Source: Limnephilus marmoratus
Lineage: Eukaryota > Arthropoda > Insecta > Trichoptera > Limnephilidae
Assembly (NCBI GenBank): GCA_917880885.1
Contig: OU862917.1
Coordinates: forward strand, 26,090,104-26,154,103
Direction: 5' to 3'
DNA: 64,000 nt
A program made the translations under genes and the position numbers. Within the stretch, counting starts at the first letter, position 1; each line of letters begins with the position of its first letter. This document shows, piece after piece, positions 44,400 through 55,869 of this stretch. A model generated the notes under the pieces. That model saw nothing but the letters and a program-made list of their open reading frames with translations, made no database searches and had not been told where the DNA came from.

Positions 44400-45550
44400 A
44401 AAATATTCTAATGGAGTTTTCTAAGTATACAATAAAATATATAGTTTGATTGTTAACAATTTTTGATAGAGTATCGATCAAAAAATCACCACCGACTTAC
44501 TTATTATGCGCACGGTTCAGCGATGGTATACTTAAAACTCGGTAGGAAACCTTTACCTAAGCCGTTTTTCGTTATTCGGACCTAACGTGCCACGTAATAT
44601 TTAAGCACACTGTGATCATAATTAAGGGAAACATATTTCGCTATAAAACCATATGTTAAATCTCAGTTAATCGATTTAAAACGTTAGGCAACAAACTATA
44701 AAACAAAACTAGGAATTCCTCCGCATTCCCACAACAACACAACAAGGAATTACGTTGAGACAATTTGCACTTACACTCCTAAAACGACTATTTACCGTGA
44801 ATATACAAGCAAAATAGCACTCTAGTTTCCATGGTTATAAACTTCTCATCGTGTCCAATCTCCCTCGCTCCGGGCAAAGGCGGTCAGTAAACCCGAGACG
44901 AGAGGTCAGAGGTGTCCGCGGTATTGTTTTCTATAAGCGGACGGTGATAGCTGATAGCTGTTTAAAGACGGTGTTATTGGTCTAAGTACTTGCAGCATCT
45001 TGATGCAGATTGGCTCGAATCAGCTTGTTCAACTAGTTGTATTCTCTGTTTCCATATTTGGCGAATATGTTAATTTCAATTGTATGTTACGTGTAAACTG
45101 TAGACTTGATAGTATCCTATGATATTGTTACGTCAGATTTTCCATCAATGTCATTTTCGTGGTCAATAGGTCGCAATTCTAATTCGAATTTCACTCTGTT
45201 ACCACTTCCTTACATCCTTTTTAATGAGAGCTATGCTCAATAAAACATTTTACGAAATTTAACTTGAAAGAATTTATGGTTTCAGATTTGCTGTTTAAAA
45301 ATAGTATCAACTTTTACAATAACCAGTAAGGAACAGTTTTAATTTTAACTTTCACTTTCAGGCAGAAGCGATTCAGAAGTGCTTGCTTTTTGTCTCTAAC
45401 ATTGTAATCGCATTATCTTCGTATTTCTGCTATTTTAGATTTAAAAAAATGTTTTTGACGCCAATTGTATCAATTCGTAAGATGTATTTAAAGCCGTATA
45501 ATTGATTGGATAATCGTTGTCGTAATAGTATCTAATGTAGTCATATTACA
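44400..45550. other. No gene seen
   Basis: A GC-richer patch at 44860-44950 (CAAAGGCGGTCAGTAAACCC) has no coding frame. Remainder AT-rich. Confidence 0.45.
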
Positions 45551-45559
45551 TAACAATCG

Positions 45560-45650
45560 TTGGCTGTAAGTCACTAGTTATAAATCTTAGTTGTAAGCCA
45601 TTAGTAATAAATCTTAGCTGTAATTTATTAGTTATAAGTACAAGTGATTT
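45560..45650. repeat. Short tandem repeat, unit about 32 bp
   Basis: Three diverged copies of CTGTAAGTCACTAGTTATAA/ATCTTAG, directly beside a fragment resembling the RLE LINE end. Confidence 0.7.
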
Positions 45651-45659
45651 AGATAAATT

Positions 45660-45745
45660 AAGTTGTAAAGCGCCCCTATGGTGATTTCCCCAAGAGATCG
45701 GCACTATGGAAGTAATTCGTTTATTATTTTTATTGTTATTATCAC
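45660..45745 (-). mobile_element. Fragment resembling RLE LINE 3' end
   Basis: The minus strand has GTGCCGATCTCTTGGGGAAA, TCACCATAGGGGCGCTTTAC, comparable to the hairpin GCGCC...AAATCACCTCAAGGGCGC at 27.24-27.28 kb. Short and diverged. Confidence 0.4.
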
Positions 45746-46289
45746 TATTTACATACATTTAATGGCTGTTAAAACTACTATAATATTATTTCCGAAGGGA
45801 ACAACATTTGGTCATAATAAGTGAAAGCATAAACTTATATCACTCCTGTTACATAAAAGATCAACAGATGAAATGCATTCGACTGTGTTGACTTTCTTGG
45901 ACTAGTGCCAAACGTTCCCTTTACTCGTACTTCAGGCCATTACCAGCGCTGAGGGTTTTGGAGAGAAAAATGGCTTTTAGAAGTTAGAAGTGGATTATTA
46001 TCTGATATTGCTCCTTCGTATGAGAAGATATTCATAAATGGGAGAAAGAAGCTCGTTTTAAATTCAAAACGATTTATTAGCTCATTATGCAGAGCCGGTT
46101 TTGATGAATTCGGTATATTTTGTAGAATAATATTGGCTAATTTTTGCGTTGAAACCTAGATTTTTGGATTTTGTCACTAAATTGTCAACAACTATTAGTA
46201 ATTTTTCTCTTGTAAGTAAAATAGTAACTTACTGAGGCTCAAACTTAAAAGAACTGATACACCTTAGAAAGTAGATGCAGCAAATTGAA

Positions 46290-46590
46290 AGTAACTAACT
46301 AACCGTCACGCCGTTTCCTCATAGGGGTAGAAAGAGAGGACGGACCGCCAAACAACTCGATCTTGGCACACACTCTTTGCCTCACTCATATTCATACATT
46401 CTCTTCTATTATTCTGACTTTTGGCCCGACTCAAGTATCTGATTTCGGCGCCCCCGATTTCTTCTACCATTCACATTTCCGTCATATATTCTTCTTACGC
46501 CACTTTCTTCGTTCATTCGCTCTACATGCCCAAACCATCTGAAAGAATTGAAAGCACTTACCACCAAATGTATGAATTGTACATAAAGCA
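46290..46590 (-). pseudogene. LINE C-terminus (minus strand)
   Basis: The minus frame reads FRWFGHVERMNEESGVRRIY followed by NGRRNRGRRNQ, the WFGHVERM...GRR.RGR signature at the end of many insect LINE polyproteins. Stops follow. It directly abuts the 164-bp satellite array. Confidence 0.75.
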
Positions 46591-46654
46591 TGTGAATTTG
46601 TTAAAAATACCGATTTATCTATGGTGTAATCTACATGTGGAGAAGACTCAGACA

Positions 46655-48020
46655 CTTGGGAAATGCTCTGGATACAGGGGTCATCGCCAAACATCCAATA
46701 TCTGCCTCCGAGTTATTAATTTCATAACAGTTTTGAGTTGTTGATCTTTTCAAGGAGTAAGAAACATTACTATTAAGCAATGCTTTCCATTCTTTACGTT
46801 GGTTACGTGGTTCTTTACGTGGGAAAATGCTCTGGAACCAGGGGTTATCGCCAAACATCCAATATCTACCTCGGAGATATTAATTTCATTACAGTTTTGA
46901 GTTGTTGATCTTTTCAAGGAGTAAGAAACAATACTATTAAGAAATGCTTTCCATTCTTTACGTTGGTTACGTGGTTCTTTACGTGGGAAAATGCTTTGGA
47001 ACCAGGGGTTATCGCCAAACATCCAATATCTACCTCGGAGATATTAATTTCATTACAGTTTTGAGTTGTTGATCTTTTCAAGGAGTAAGAAACAATACTA
47101 TTAAGAAATGCTTTCCATTCTTTACGTTGGTTACGTGGTTCTATACGTGGGAAAATGCTCTGGAACCAGGGGTTATCGCCAAACATCCAATATCTACCTC
47201 GGAGATATTAATTTCATTACAGTTTTGAGTTGTTGATCTTTTCAAGGAGTAAGAAACATTACTATTAAGCAATGCTTTCCATTCTTTACGTTGGTTACGT
47301 GGTTCTTTACGTGGGAAAATGCTCTGGAACCAGGGGTTATCGCCAAACATCCAATATCTACCTCGGAGATATTAATTTCATTACAGTTTTGAGTTGTTGA
47401 TCTTTTCAAGGAGTAAGAAACAATACTATTAAGAAATGCTTTCCATTCTTTACGTTGGTTACGTGGTTCTTTACGTGGGAAAATGCTTTGGAACCAGGGG
47501 TTATCGCCAAACATCCAATATCTACCTCGGAGATATTAATTTCATTACAGTTTTGAGTTGTTGATCTTTTCAAGGAGTAAGAAACAATACTATTAAGAAA
47601 TGCTTTCCATTCTTTACGTTGGTTACGTGGTTCTTTACGTGGGAAAATGCTCTGGAACCAGGGGTTATCGCCAAACATCCAATATCTACCTCGGAGATAT
47701 TAATTTCATTACAGTTTTGAGTTGTTGATCTTTTCAAGGAGTAAGAAACATTACTATTAAGCAATGCTTTCCATTCTTTACGTTGGTTACGTGGTTCTTT
47801 ACGTGGGAAAATGCTCTGGAACCAGGGGTTATCGCCAAACATCCAATATCTACCTCGGAGATATTAATTTCATTACAGTTTTGAGTTGTTGATCTTTTCA
47901 AGGAGTAAGAAACAATACTATTAAGAAATGCTTTCCATTCTTTACGTTGGTTACGTGGTTCTTTACGTGGGAAAATGCTTTGGAACCAGGGGTTATCGCC
48001 AAACATCCAATATCTCCGAA
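46655..48020. repeat. 164-bp satellite array in three-unit higher-order repeats
   Basis: About 8.5 units spaced exactly 164 bp (TACCTCGGAGATATTAATTT at 46868, 47032 and so on). Diagnostic sites (CATTACTATTAAGCAATG or CAATACTATTAAGAAATG; GCTCTGG or GCTTTGG) cycle A-B-C, A-B-C, A-B, giving a 492-bp higher-order period. The first unit is diverged. Serial minus-strand open frames over it are artefacts of repetition. Confidence 0.93.
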
Positions 48021-48750
48021 CATCCAATATCTTCCAATAAGGCCACGCAAATTCTAGATTTTGTAATACGTAACACAAGGACTTTTCAAAACATTGAGTC
48101 AATTAAGCTACTTTACTGCTCTCTTGTATCGCATCTGGAATATGCATCTCCTGTATGGTCTCCGATTTATACATGTAACTTACACCGTTTGGAGAGGGTA
48201 CAAAGAAAATTTCTTCATTACGTTCAATTCAAATTGAGACAGCCTATAATTGAAATCCGCTATAATGCATTAATGTCTGATCTAAACATACCACTACTTT
48301 CTACCCGGCGTACTATTAATGACATTCTTATACTTTTTAAATTACTGAACAATCTCATAGACTGCCCTCAAATGTTAAGTGTTATAAATATTCGCGTCCC
48401 TGTTAAATCAACTCGACTCCACCACCTTTTCCACAGTGACAATCATAGCACTAACTATTCCTATCATTCACCGCTAGTGCGTTTTCACCGAACTGCCAAT
48501 ACGTATACAGACACAGACCTTTTCGATATTTTCAAAACCTCACCGTCTTGCATCAAAGCAAAAATAATTAGTTATTTATGTAACTGATATGTTTGTAAAA
48601 TGATAAATATTTGTTGTACTAATATGCATCGTATTTATGTACTGTATGTTATTCTATATACATATAATGTGTGTAAATGTTCGATACACTTGTATTATGT
48701 ATATAAAAGCCCTATGTACGGGCGTTTAAATAATAAATAAATAAATAAAT
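48021..48750 (+). pseudogene. LINE C-terminus inserted in the satellite
   Basis: Open frame to 48587: ATQILDFVIRNTRTFQN, LLYCSLVSHLEYASPVWSPI, LERVQRKFLHYVQF and LLSTRRTINDILILFKLL, the full post-RT tail of a LINE. UTR ends AAAGCCCTATGTACGGGCGT then TTAAATAATAAATAAATAAA. It splits a satellite unit at AATATCT/ACCTCGG. The frame is intact, so the insertion is young. Confidence 0.88.
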
Positions 48751-48861
48751 CTACCTCGGAGATATTAATTTCATAACAGTTTTGAGTTGTTGATCTTTTC
48801 AAGGAGTAAGAAACAATACTATTAAGAAATGCTTTCCATTCTTTACGTTGGTTACGTGGAT
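48751..48861. repeat. 164-bp satellite, unit 9 (interrupted)
   Basis: Continuation after the LINE. It carries CAATACTATTAAGAAATG, consistent with type C in the cycle. Cut by a hAT MITE after ACGTGGAT; a few more bases follow at 49304-49320. Confidence 0.85.
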
Positions 48862-49303
48862 CACGGGCGTAGCCAGGTTTTAGTATCGGGGGGGGGGGTT
48901 CGAAAATCAAAACTCAGAATTCCAAAAAACATATGGGTATATAATACCAATAATATTGTCATATGCAATAAAAATTTTACCAGGTCGAAATTTCCGTAGA
49001 TTTAGTGCTGATTTCCCTTTTCCCTAAAAAATATTTTTCTCCCCTAGATCTAGTCAAATTTCCCTAGACGGCACGAAAATATAGGTACAAAGGTTACCGA
49101 ATGCGATCGGATAATCGACGACGGCCAGCGGCGAGTGGTAGAGAGGGCGAATCCAAAATACATTATTAGTGTAATAATTAGCAATAAAATAAGTTATGCC
49201 GCTCTCCGCATCTCCTTATTTTTAATATTATTGATGTTGATATCTCAACTTTTCGGGGGGGGTTTGAACCCCCAACCCCCCCCCCCCCCTGGCTACGCCC
49301 ATG
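48862..49303. mobile_element. hAT-type MITE (442 bp) with G-run ends
   Basis: TIRs CACGGGCGTAGCCAGG and inverted CATGGGCGTAGCCAGG; exact 8-bp duplication ACGTGGAT (48854-48861 and 49304-49311). G/C homopolymer runs of 9 to 15 lie just inside both ends. The minus-strand frame over its left end is chance. Confidence 0.93.
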
Positions 49304-49320
49304 ACGTGGATCCTTACGTG

Positions 49321-51550
49321 ATTTAATTAATTATTATTTATGTTTATTTACTTATTTAAGGGGAAAACACAGATACCGACAGTACTTAACAAAATATATG
49401 AATATAAAACATTAACCAGAGGATTCGCCTGTATCCTAATTCTTAACCATTTACCAGCAGATAAATCATTAAATAATAAATTACAAACATTTTTTACATA
49501 AACACATATTAGAAAAAAATATAGGGAAAAAATATATAAGAAAATTATTTATTATCATTAATTTTATTACTTATTATACCTGATGCATTTGACTACAGCG
49601 TTCATTGATCTCAAGTCGGAATGTTGCAATTGCGTGAGGCATTTCGCCTAGTTTATAGATCCAACGAACTTATTTTCTCAAGTCAAATTGTGTGTAAGTT
49701 CTGTGAGATCACAGGTATAGAGGATTTTTCTTTTTTGATCCAGCATTTTATAAATATCATTTCAAAATATAATGTGAGACTGAAACCAAACAAACTGAAA
49801 ACCCACAAGAGTTATTAAAAAAAATAGTCTACACGTATTTTCTTCCTCGTAAGAGAAAAGCATCATATTTTGAAAGCCCCCACGTAAATCAGGCACCGTC
49901 TGTACCATAACATCTAACCACTAATATATCGTTTTGTATTATTTATGGAGGTTTCTCTGAGCAGCAGAATTGGCTCATATCCAAGCGGAATCCCTGACCC
50001 GGGACCAATCCCAGACTGTTGTGACCGGATATGGAACAAAAAATACTGTAGATATAAACGGAAATTGCCAGTAGGCCAATAGCAGTCTCGAGAAACTCGT
50101 CTTCCCCGTTAGATGAGTGTGCGGGAGATAATGCTCGGATGATTTGGGTTTTTTTTATGTTTTAATGAACACATGTTGCTGCCGTGGATTTGGCACAAGA
50201 TTTTATTATTTTTTAATCGTTTCCGCACCGAGAAATTATAATGCTTGATGGCAACTTCTCAGATATGGACCATGCACACCTTTCAGAATGATATTTAAAT
50301 AAAATCTTTTCTCATGTAATACATAAAAGCAGTAGAATCATGAATATTTTTTTCTTATAGGTTAGGTATTAGGCAGGTACCTGTACATTTATTATCTTAA
50401 TGTAAATGTGTGAATAATGAAAGAGATTCAGTTGTTTACATACAATACCTATATATACAATGGTCGACCTCCACGCTAAAGGCACGTACCTACCAACCTG
50501 CTTTGGGGGTCGCAACTTAAATAAATAAACCAAGAAAAATTAATTTTTAAAAATTGGAAGTTTGGCCGTGTTGTTCTTCCTCTTCCTTCTTAGGCCAACG
50601 ATTCAGACAACCTTGCAGTGTCCATAGTCAGAGCAGTTGTTAATAATCTTCATTATATCCGCCTTGGTGATCTGTGGCATTGATACAATCATCAGGATAC
50701 TGTTTTTACGATTCATTGGCATATTATCCGCTCTTTGTATTATAATACTCACTTGCATATAAGCTGTCTACCTCTTATTTTTCATGCGTAGATTTTCCCT
50801 CCAGGAAATTGCTCGGAAATTCTTTTTTTTTCTCTCATTGTTTCACATGTTGTAGGGGCGTGTAAATAGCCCCAGACACGAGGGAATACTACCCTATGTA
50901 AATTAATGAAAGATGAACTCTTCCCTATGTGACACAAAACAGATTATACAGCAATTCCAAAATCCTCAGTGAAAACAAAACAATACTCACTCAGAGAATG
51001 CAGCTCTCCACACGATGTCCAGACAAACGACACTAGTTTCTTTCAAATATTGAATTTTGCCAAGGCGGTATTGTACAATCTCAACAGATGTTTATCACAG
51101 GAAGAAAGTTCACACAATGAATATTAATTTGCAAAATAATAGTACGTGCCAAAAACTCACAACAATAATTTAATTATGGGTTAATTTTGATTAGGACTGA
51201 CATCTATTGGCTTTAAACAACACTCACGTCGAAAGTAATTGCCTGCCCCACAGAGGTCAGAAAGTGCCTGAATCCACTGAATTTCAACGTCACATAGGGA
51301 AATTCAATATAATACAACCACCATAGATGGCGCCCCCATGGTCCCATAGCATAAATTATTAATTTAAATGAGACTAATGCCCAAATGTATTTAAATATAT
51401 TTTATGGCGCGTATCCACATGTCGTGATGAATGGAACCTACTCCAGTGTGCAACTGATGTTGTTATTGTTCGACTGATTCCATTTCCATCTTTCCAATAT
51501 TTTTTGTTTTTCCTGTAAAAACAATCTGCGATCCAAGAATACCTACAGGA
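49321..51550. other. No gene seen; degenerate H2 fragment at 50.57 kb
   Basis: 49330-49365 begins like a minus-strand LINE tail (ATTATTTATGTTTATTTACT). 50565-50635 is a decayed minus-strand H2 piece (CTTAGGCCAACGATTCAGAC, CTTGCAGTGTCCATAGTCAG). Inverted TCCCTATGTGAC/GTCACATAGGGA at 50933 and 51290 is too short to define an element. Confidence 0.4.
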
Positions 51551-51557
51551 TCCAAAC

Positions 51558-51882
51558 CAAAGATATTGAAATATAAGTAGATGTGCTATCTGCTGTTTTT
51601 ACTATGTGGGTCTGCGCTTCCGGGTTTCGCCGATATTGTTTACCAATTAACAAATAAACTAAAAGAACAAATAATTAACGAATAAACCAAACGAACGTTA
51701 AACTAAATTAACGAATTCTTTCCTTATTCAAAATATATTGTTAACCAATATTAATGCACATTTTCAAAAAATCAACGAAATGAACAAATTCTTTTTGTAT
51801 GAAAACTACGCTAATTAGCGCGTAGTCCGACGACAGTTGCGCGGACGCCATAGCATATCTCTTCTGTATTTGAATATCTTTG
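51558..51882 (-). mobile_element. hAT-type MITE, copy 2 (325 bp)
   Basis: Inverted relative to 3818-4142 and the same length; exact 8-bp duplication ATCCAAAC (51550-51557 and 51883-51890). Differs from copy 1 mainly by point changes. Confidence 0.92.
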
Positions 51883-51890
51883 ATCCAAAC

Positions 51891-52650
51891 GAATGTACAC
51901 TATTTTTGTGAGTAAAATCCCCAGCTGTTGTTTAATTTCATTTGAACCGAAGTCCTACCACAATATCCACATACCTATGTGCTCTCGTTGTTTTGGTTCA
52001 ATTCTGCTCGGCAATAAGAGGTGAAGTGCCGAAGTAACGACCACAGATAGCAGGGTCGGACTGTTTTTTAAATCAATTACGATTTTTATGGTAAAGACTT
52101 TTTATTTTTAATAATTTGCTTTCCAAACAAGCTGAAAAGAAACGATACTTTGTAGAACGATTATAAGCTTTTTCATTTGCTCACCATGAAAAACTTATTT
52201 TATTTGAAATACCTTTTACAGGGTGTACCTAGATGTGAGTTTTAATTCGAAAGATTTCTCTTCCGGGGTCAAGAGGAACGGCTGCGCAACCGTTTACGTA
52301 GAAAACTTAAATATTTACTATTTTATTTATCTTAGTTTTAAATTATAATTTATGGGAGTTAATTGTACTTAATAAAATAATCTAGCCTACTTTGACAATA
52401 TAATGAAACAAAAATTATACATTTTAAAAAGCGCTTTTTTGGGTAGAAAGTTTTACTCACATACGACAAATTTGTATTCCAACCAAAATGCTTTTTTAAT
52501 CTTTTTTATTTTATATTTACTAATTAGAGCAAAATTATTTTTTAAAATAATTATCATCAACTCAAAAATAATTGTCAAGGTTCTCTCTAAAAGAATGAAG
52601 AATTACATTCGTTAATGGTATAATTTTTGTAATCATCATTATCATTTCAT
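51891..52650. other. No gene seen
   Basis: AT-rich; the frame at 52403-52615 is of low-complexity composition. Confidence 0.45.
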
Positions 52651-52654
52651 TATT

Positions 52655-53833
52655 ATTACATAGTATAAAATGAAGTCGCTCAAAATGTATGTGCGCATAG
52701 ATTTTTTAAACTACGCAACGGATATTCATGCGGTTTTCACCAATAGATAGAGTGATTCAAGAGGAAGGTTTATATGTAAAAAAAACAGGGTGGCCACAGA
52801 TCTGGAATACCTGGAAAACCTGGAATTATCAGGGAATTTTACTGAACCTGGAATTATCAGGGAAATGTCAGGGAATTTCGAAAAAAAATTATAATATCAG
52901 GGAATTCCAAAAATAAAACTAAATTCGTTATTTTGCGATTTGTGAAACCCCAAAGTTGTGTTTTATTACTTTTACTTGCGACTTGTGTAACAAAAGATAT
53001 GCCGATAAAGACAAACTAGATGGGTATTTTTTATTATTATTTTCGAGAATGCCCTTCCAACACAATCATGTCATCTAGTTGATGGGTGTGTGTGTTTTTA
53101 TTTTGTGTGTGTAGGTATTTTAACATTTAAATCAAGGTTTTTAGTATTTATAAAATTACATTGCATCACTATTTATACCATAACTTCGTGTAAATACATA
53201 ATAAACCTCTTTCTAAACTTTAGTTGAATACTTATGGTTCAGTTTTCTCTATTACTTAATTTGTATTATTTAATGTCCTAACTGCATACCAAAGGGTATA
53301 TTTTAATTATTAATATTCTAAATCTAAACTGTTCCCTAGTATTGTTGCTTGTTCCATGTGATATTTTTTTTGTATCTCTTCTAATGTTAATGTTTTTTTG
53401 TTTATTTTTCTATTTTTGTCTGGTCTTTTCATTTCTTCACAAATTGTCTTCATGCGAAATATCATAAATTTGTAACAAGTGTATTTTGTGTTTAATAGAT
53501 TATTGTAATGCAAAGAAATGATAAATGCTATAGATGACGGAATTCCCTTTATTATTTATTTAACAAACGATATCCCATTATACCAAATTAAACATATCAG
53601 GGAAAAATGTAGAAACTGCCTGGAAAACCTGGAATTATCAGGGAATTTTGAAATACGTTTTTTGAGGCCACCCTGTAAAAACATGCTTATTGTAGTAGAG
53701 AAAAGTCGAGAAATTCAAATATTCAATTCAGGCAGCGGGCAGCTGGCATGCGGGTGGTGTGGATTTAATAAAGGTTGGGTAATGGCGTTGTGTTTCGTTA
53801 GCCACAGCAACGTGTGGTCGGGTGTGCTAGTTT
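52655..53833 (+). mobile_element. Non-autonomous Helitron-like element, copy 2, interrupted
   Basis: Shares AAAATGAAGTCGCTCAAAAT, CATGCGGTTTTCACCAATAG and GGGTAATGGCGTTG with the minus-strand copy at 20.2 kb. 3' end: hairpin CCACA/TGTGG around GCAACG, then TCGGGTGTGCTAG and T. A 890-bp hAT element is inserted at 52786-53675. Confidence 0.65.
52786..53675. mobile_element. hAT-like element with CAGGGTGGCC ends (890 bp)
   Basis: Inverted ends CAGGGTGGCC and complement. Inside both ends the phrase CCTGGAATTATCAGGGAA recurs as direct and partial copies, typical of subterminal motifs. No transposase recognised. The target duplication is obscured by the poly(A) flank. Confidence 0.7.
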
Positions 53834-54168
53834 AAAGTATAAATAAATAAAATAGCACATTTCCGATTTCCGTACTAGATGTAGTTGCTATATCTTTTGA
53901 ATAACAAACAAAATTATGAGTTTGGTTAGATATTTTGACTTCAAATCAAAATTTAAGATTTGAATGAAAAATGCCATCCATCAATTAGCGCCATCTTCGC
54001 TTTAGGTGCGCAATGTTTCAAATTCGTATGTAATAAATGTGTCGAGGTAAACCCGGTTTTACAAAGCTGCCAAAATGCCTCTGTCAGACAATTTTATTGG
54101 TTAAACTTTTATTTACCAATGTCTAATTGAGGAGCGTCTTCACAATTATTAATCTGATTTTTTAACAT

Positions 54169-54265
54169 TCATTCCACACAGGTCTTAAGGAAAAAAAATT
54201 CCTTTAGGACCAATGTCATCTTTGGGGATGCTGTGTGTAGGGTCTTTTTGAGGATAAAAAGAAGG
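54169..54265 (-). mobile_element. Poly(A)-tailed retroposon (family A), short diverged copy
   Basis: Only the tail-side hairpin region remains (CCTAAAGGAA...TTCCTTAAGACC on the minus strand). The most diverged copy in the window. Confidence 0.6.
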
Positions 54266-54279
54266 TCTTTCAAGACCCA

Positions 54280-54835
54280 TGTTCACTCTTTCCGCAAAAT
54301 TGGCAAATGAGGCGAAACGACCCGTTCTCATGTGAAAAATGTTAACGTGTACTTTAACGCCGGGCGTATTGTTTATCCTCCATTGAAATACTGTTAGAAC
54401 AAGTATATACATCATTCTGATCTGATGTCTGTGCTCTTAGGCCGGCCGCAAGTATCAGATTTTTTCATCCGATTGTCTGATCCGTCAAAAAACTATTGGA
54501 CGGCCGGCGCGGAAAGGCGTGGCCTATTTTCATTACTCCAATCATTTTCATTGTCCAATTAGGTCCGACAACAGGCGTGGTCCGGTATTATGATCAATCC
54601 GGTGTTCGTATCGATTTATGGCTGATCCGATTTTTGTCTGATGTGTGCGGCCTGCCTTAAGATTGCAATCCGTTTGTTAAGTTTGTTGGAAATCTATCAA
54701 ACGACCGCCCGTTTCTGCACACTTCTGGGATTTTTCTGTGTTTCGGTATTATCCCCAGACCAGAGGTGGCTACCAAATTCAACATTGGGGCAAGCTTGCG
54801 ATTTGTACAGACTGTAAACAATAAAAAATATTTTC
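54280..54835 (-). pseudogene. LINE C-terminus split by a Harbinger MITE
   Basis: Minus-strand frames: YKSQACPNVEFGSHLWSGDN, TETQKNPRSVQKRAVV (54.70-54.83 kb) and VKVHVNIFHMRTGRFASFAN (54.3 kb) are consecutive parts of a LINE tail. The MITE at 54440-54656 separates them. Confidence 0.65.
54440..54656. mobile_element. PIF/Harbinger-type MITE (217 bp)
   Basis: Ends GGCCGGCCGCAAGTATCAGA and inverted GGCAGGCCGCACACATCAGA, each beside TTA (54437-54439, 54657-54659), the Harbinger-type 3-bp target. Confidence 0.8.
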
Positions 54836-55187
54836 AAAATATGTCGTGTTTGAGCAAGATTGGAGGCCATCTTGCTTGACAGTAAAGCATGCATTTACGA
54901 GTATGTGGGAAGGTTTTACCAGCACACCCCTGTCCAGCTAGGAAATGGACCAAATATATTTACAAAAGAGCAGTTTCCAAATCGAAATGACTGGAGTAGT
55001 ACGAGATGTCGTAAAGGAGGAAATTGCTCCGTTTGGCCTGATGCTAAATTGTGAATGAGAAAATGCTATTTACTGGAAATAACCTAGTTCGGTACCTAGT
55101 GTAGGAGTTGCACGGGTACTAAGGTAATTTGATGCCATTTAGATTACTAGGAAGCTTTCTGAACTAATTTTCTAGTTGGCTGTACAT

Positions 55188-55385
55188 AATGCGACCGGTC
55201 AGTGATTGAGTGGGCATAGCGCTTGGGTCCCACCCGACCGTCGCGTATTCGATTCCTCGGCTGGCTAGGTCCTCCATCACAACACAAGCAACATTTTCGG
55301 CTTTTTGTGGTGGTAGTAGGAGATTTTCAAACATTGTTGGGTTATTCGTAACCCGGGAATGTTTATCTTTCTTTAAAAAAAAAAT
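55188..55385 (+). mobile_element. tRNA-derived SINE (family S), best copy
   Basis: Head GGTCAGTGATTGAGTGGGCA with A-box character, CGTATTCGATTCCTCGGC as B box, then a body ending GTAACCCGGGAATGTTTATC and poly(A). Inverted copies at 10.3 and 18.0 kb. Confidence 0.75.
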
Positions 55386-55424
55386 AAAAATAGTAAAAAT
55401 AATATTAATGAAAACATCTATTGA

Positions 55425-55865
55425 AGTGAAAACTTCTTTAGCACCGTTGGGATTTCAAACTCGATGAAACGGAAGCGAACGACACTAAAAAGAGATAAAC
55501 ACATACATCTAAAGGATTTAGTCTGCGAGAGAATGAGATAGCAATAAAATATTTATTTATAATATAATACGATAAATTCACGGTCCCATGAACGTCTCCT
55601 TTGGCCTAGTGGTGTAAAGCATCTGACGAGCCTTAGCGGCCAGACATTCAGCGGGAAAACGATCAAATCCTGCGAAATCCAAAAAAAATAAAAATATTTT
55701 TGTAATATAAATATCCAATCTTCAAACACTCCAAAATGAACAGGCAAAGAAAACACAAAAAGCGACATCTAGCGACTCCGAAGAAGGAAACACAAATACT
55801 AATAACTAATAAGATGACTAATGTATAGGAAAAGGTGCACTGGAATTCGACGACAAAACTACGAC
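55425..55865 (+). mobile_element. tRNA-containing repeat (family T), copy 3, 3'-truncated
   Basis: Matches copy 1 from GAAGTGAAAACTTCTTTAGC through the tRNA-like segment (GGCCTAGTGGTGTAAAGCAT) to GACGACAAAACTACGACA. The B box is decayed (GATCAAATCCTGCG). Confidence 0.7.
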
Positions 55866-55869
55866 ACCG

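Noticed and set aside
46655..48020. Regularly spaced repeats that could suggest a CRISPR array
   Set aside because: Units are contiguous 164-bp copies with no unique spacers; eukaryotic satellite with LINE neighbours.
46750..48102. Series of 90-codon minus-strand frames of nearly identical protein
   Set aside because: They recur every 164 bp because the DNA repeats; 164 is not a multiple of three, so no continuous protein results.
50933..51302. Inverted TCCCTATGTGAC pair as transposon ends
   Set aside because: Only 12 bp, no target duplication, no further inverted similarity.
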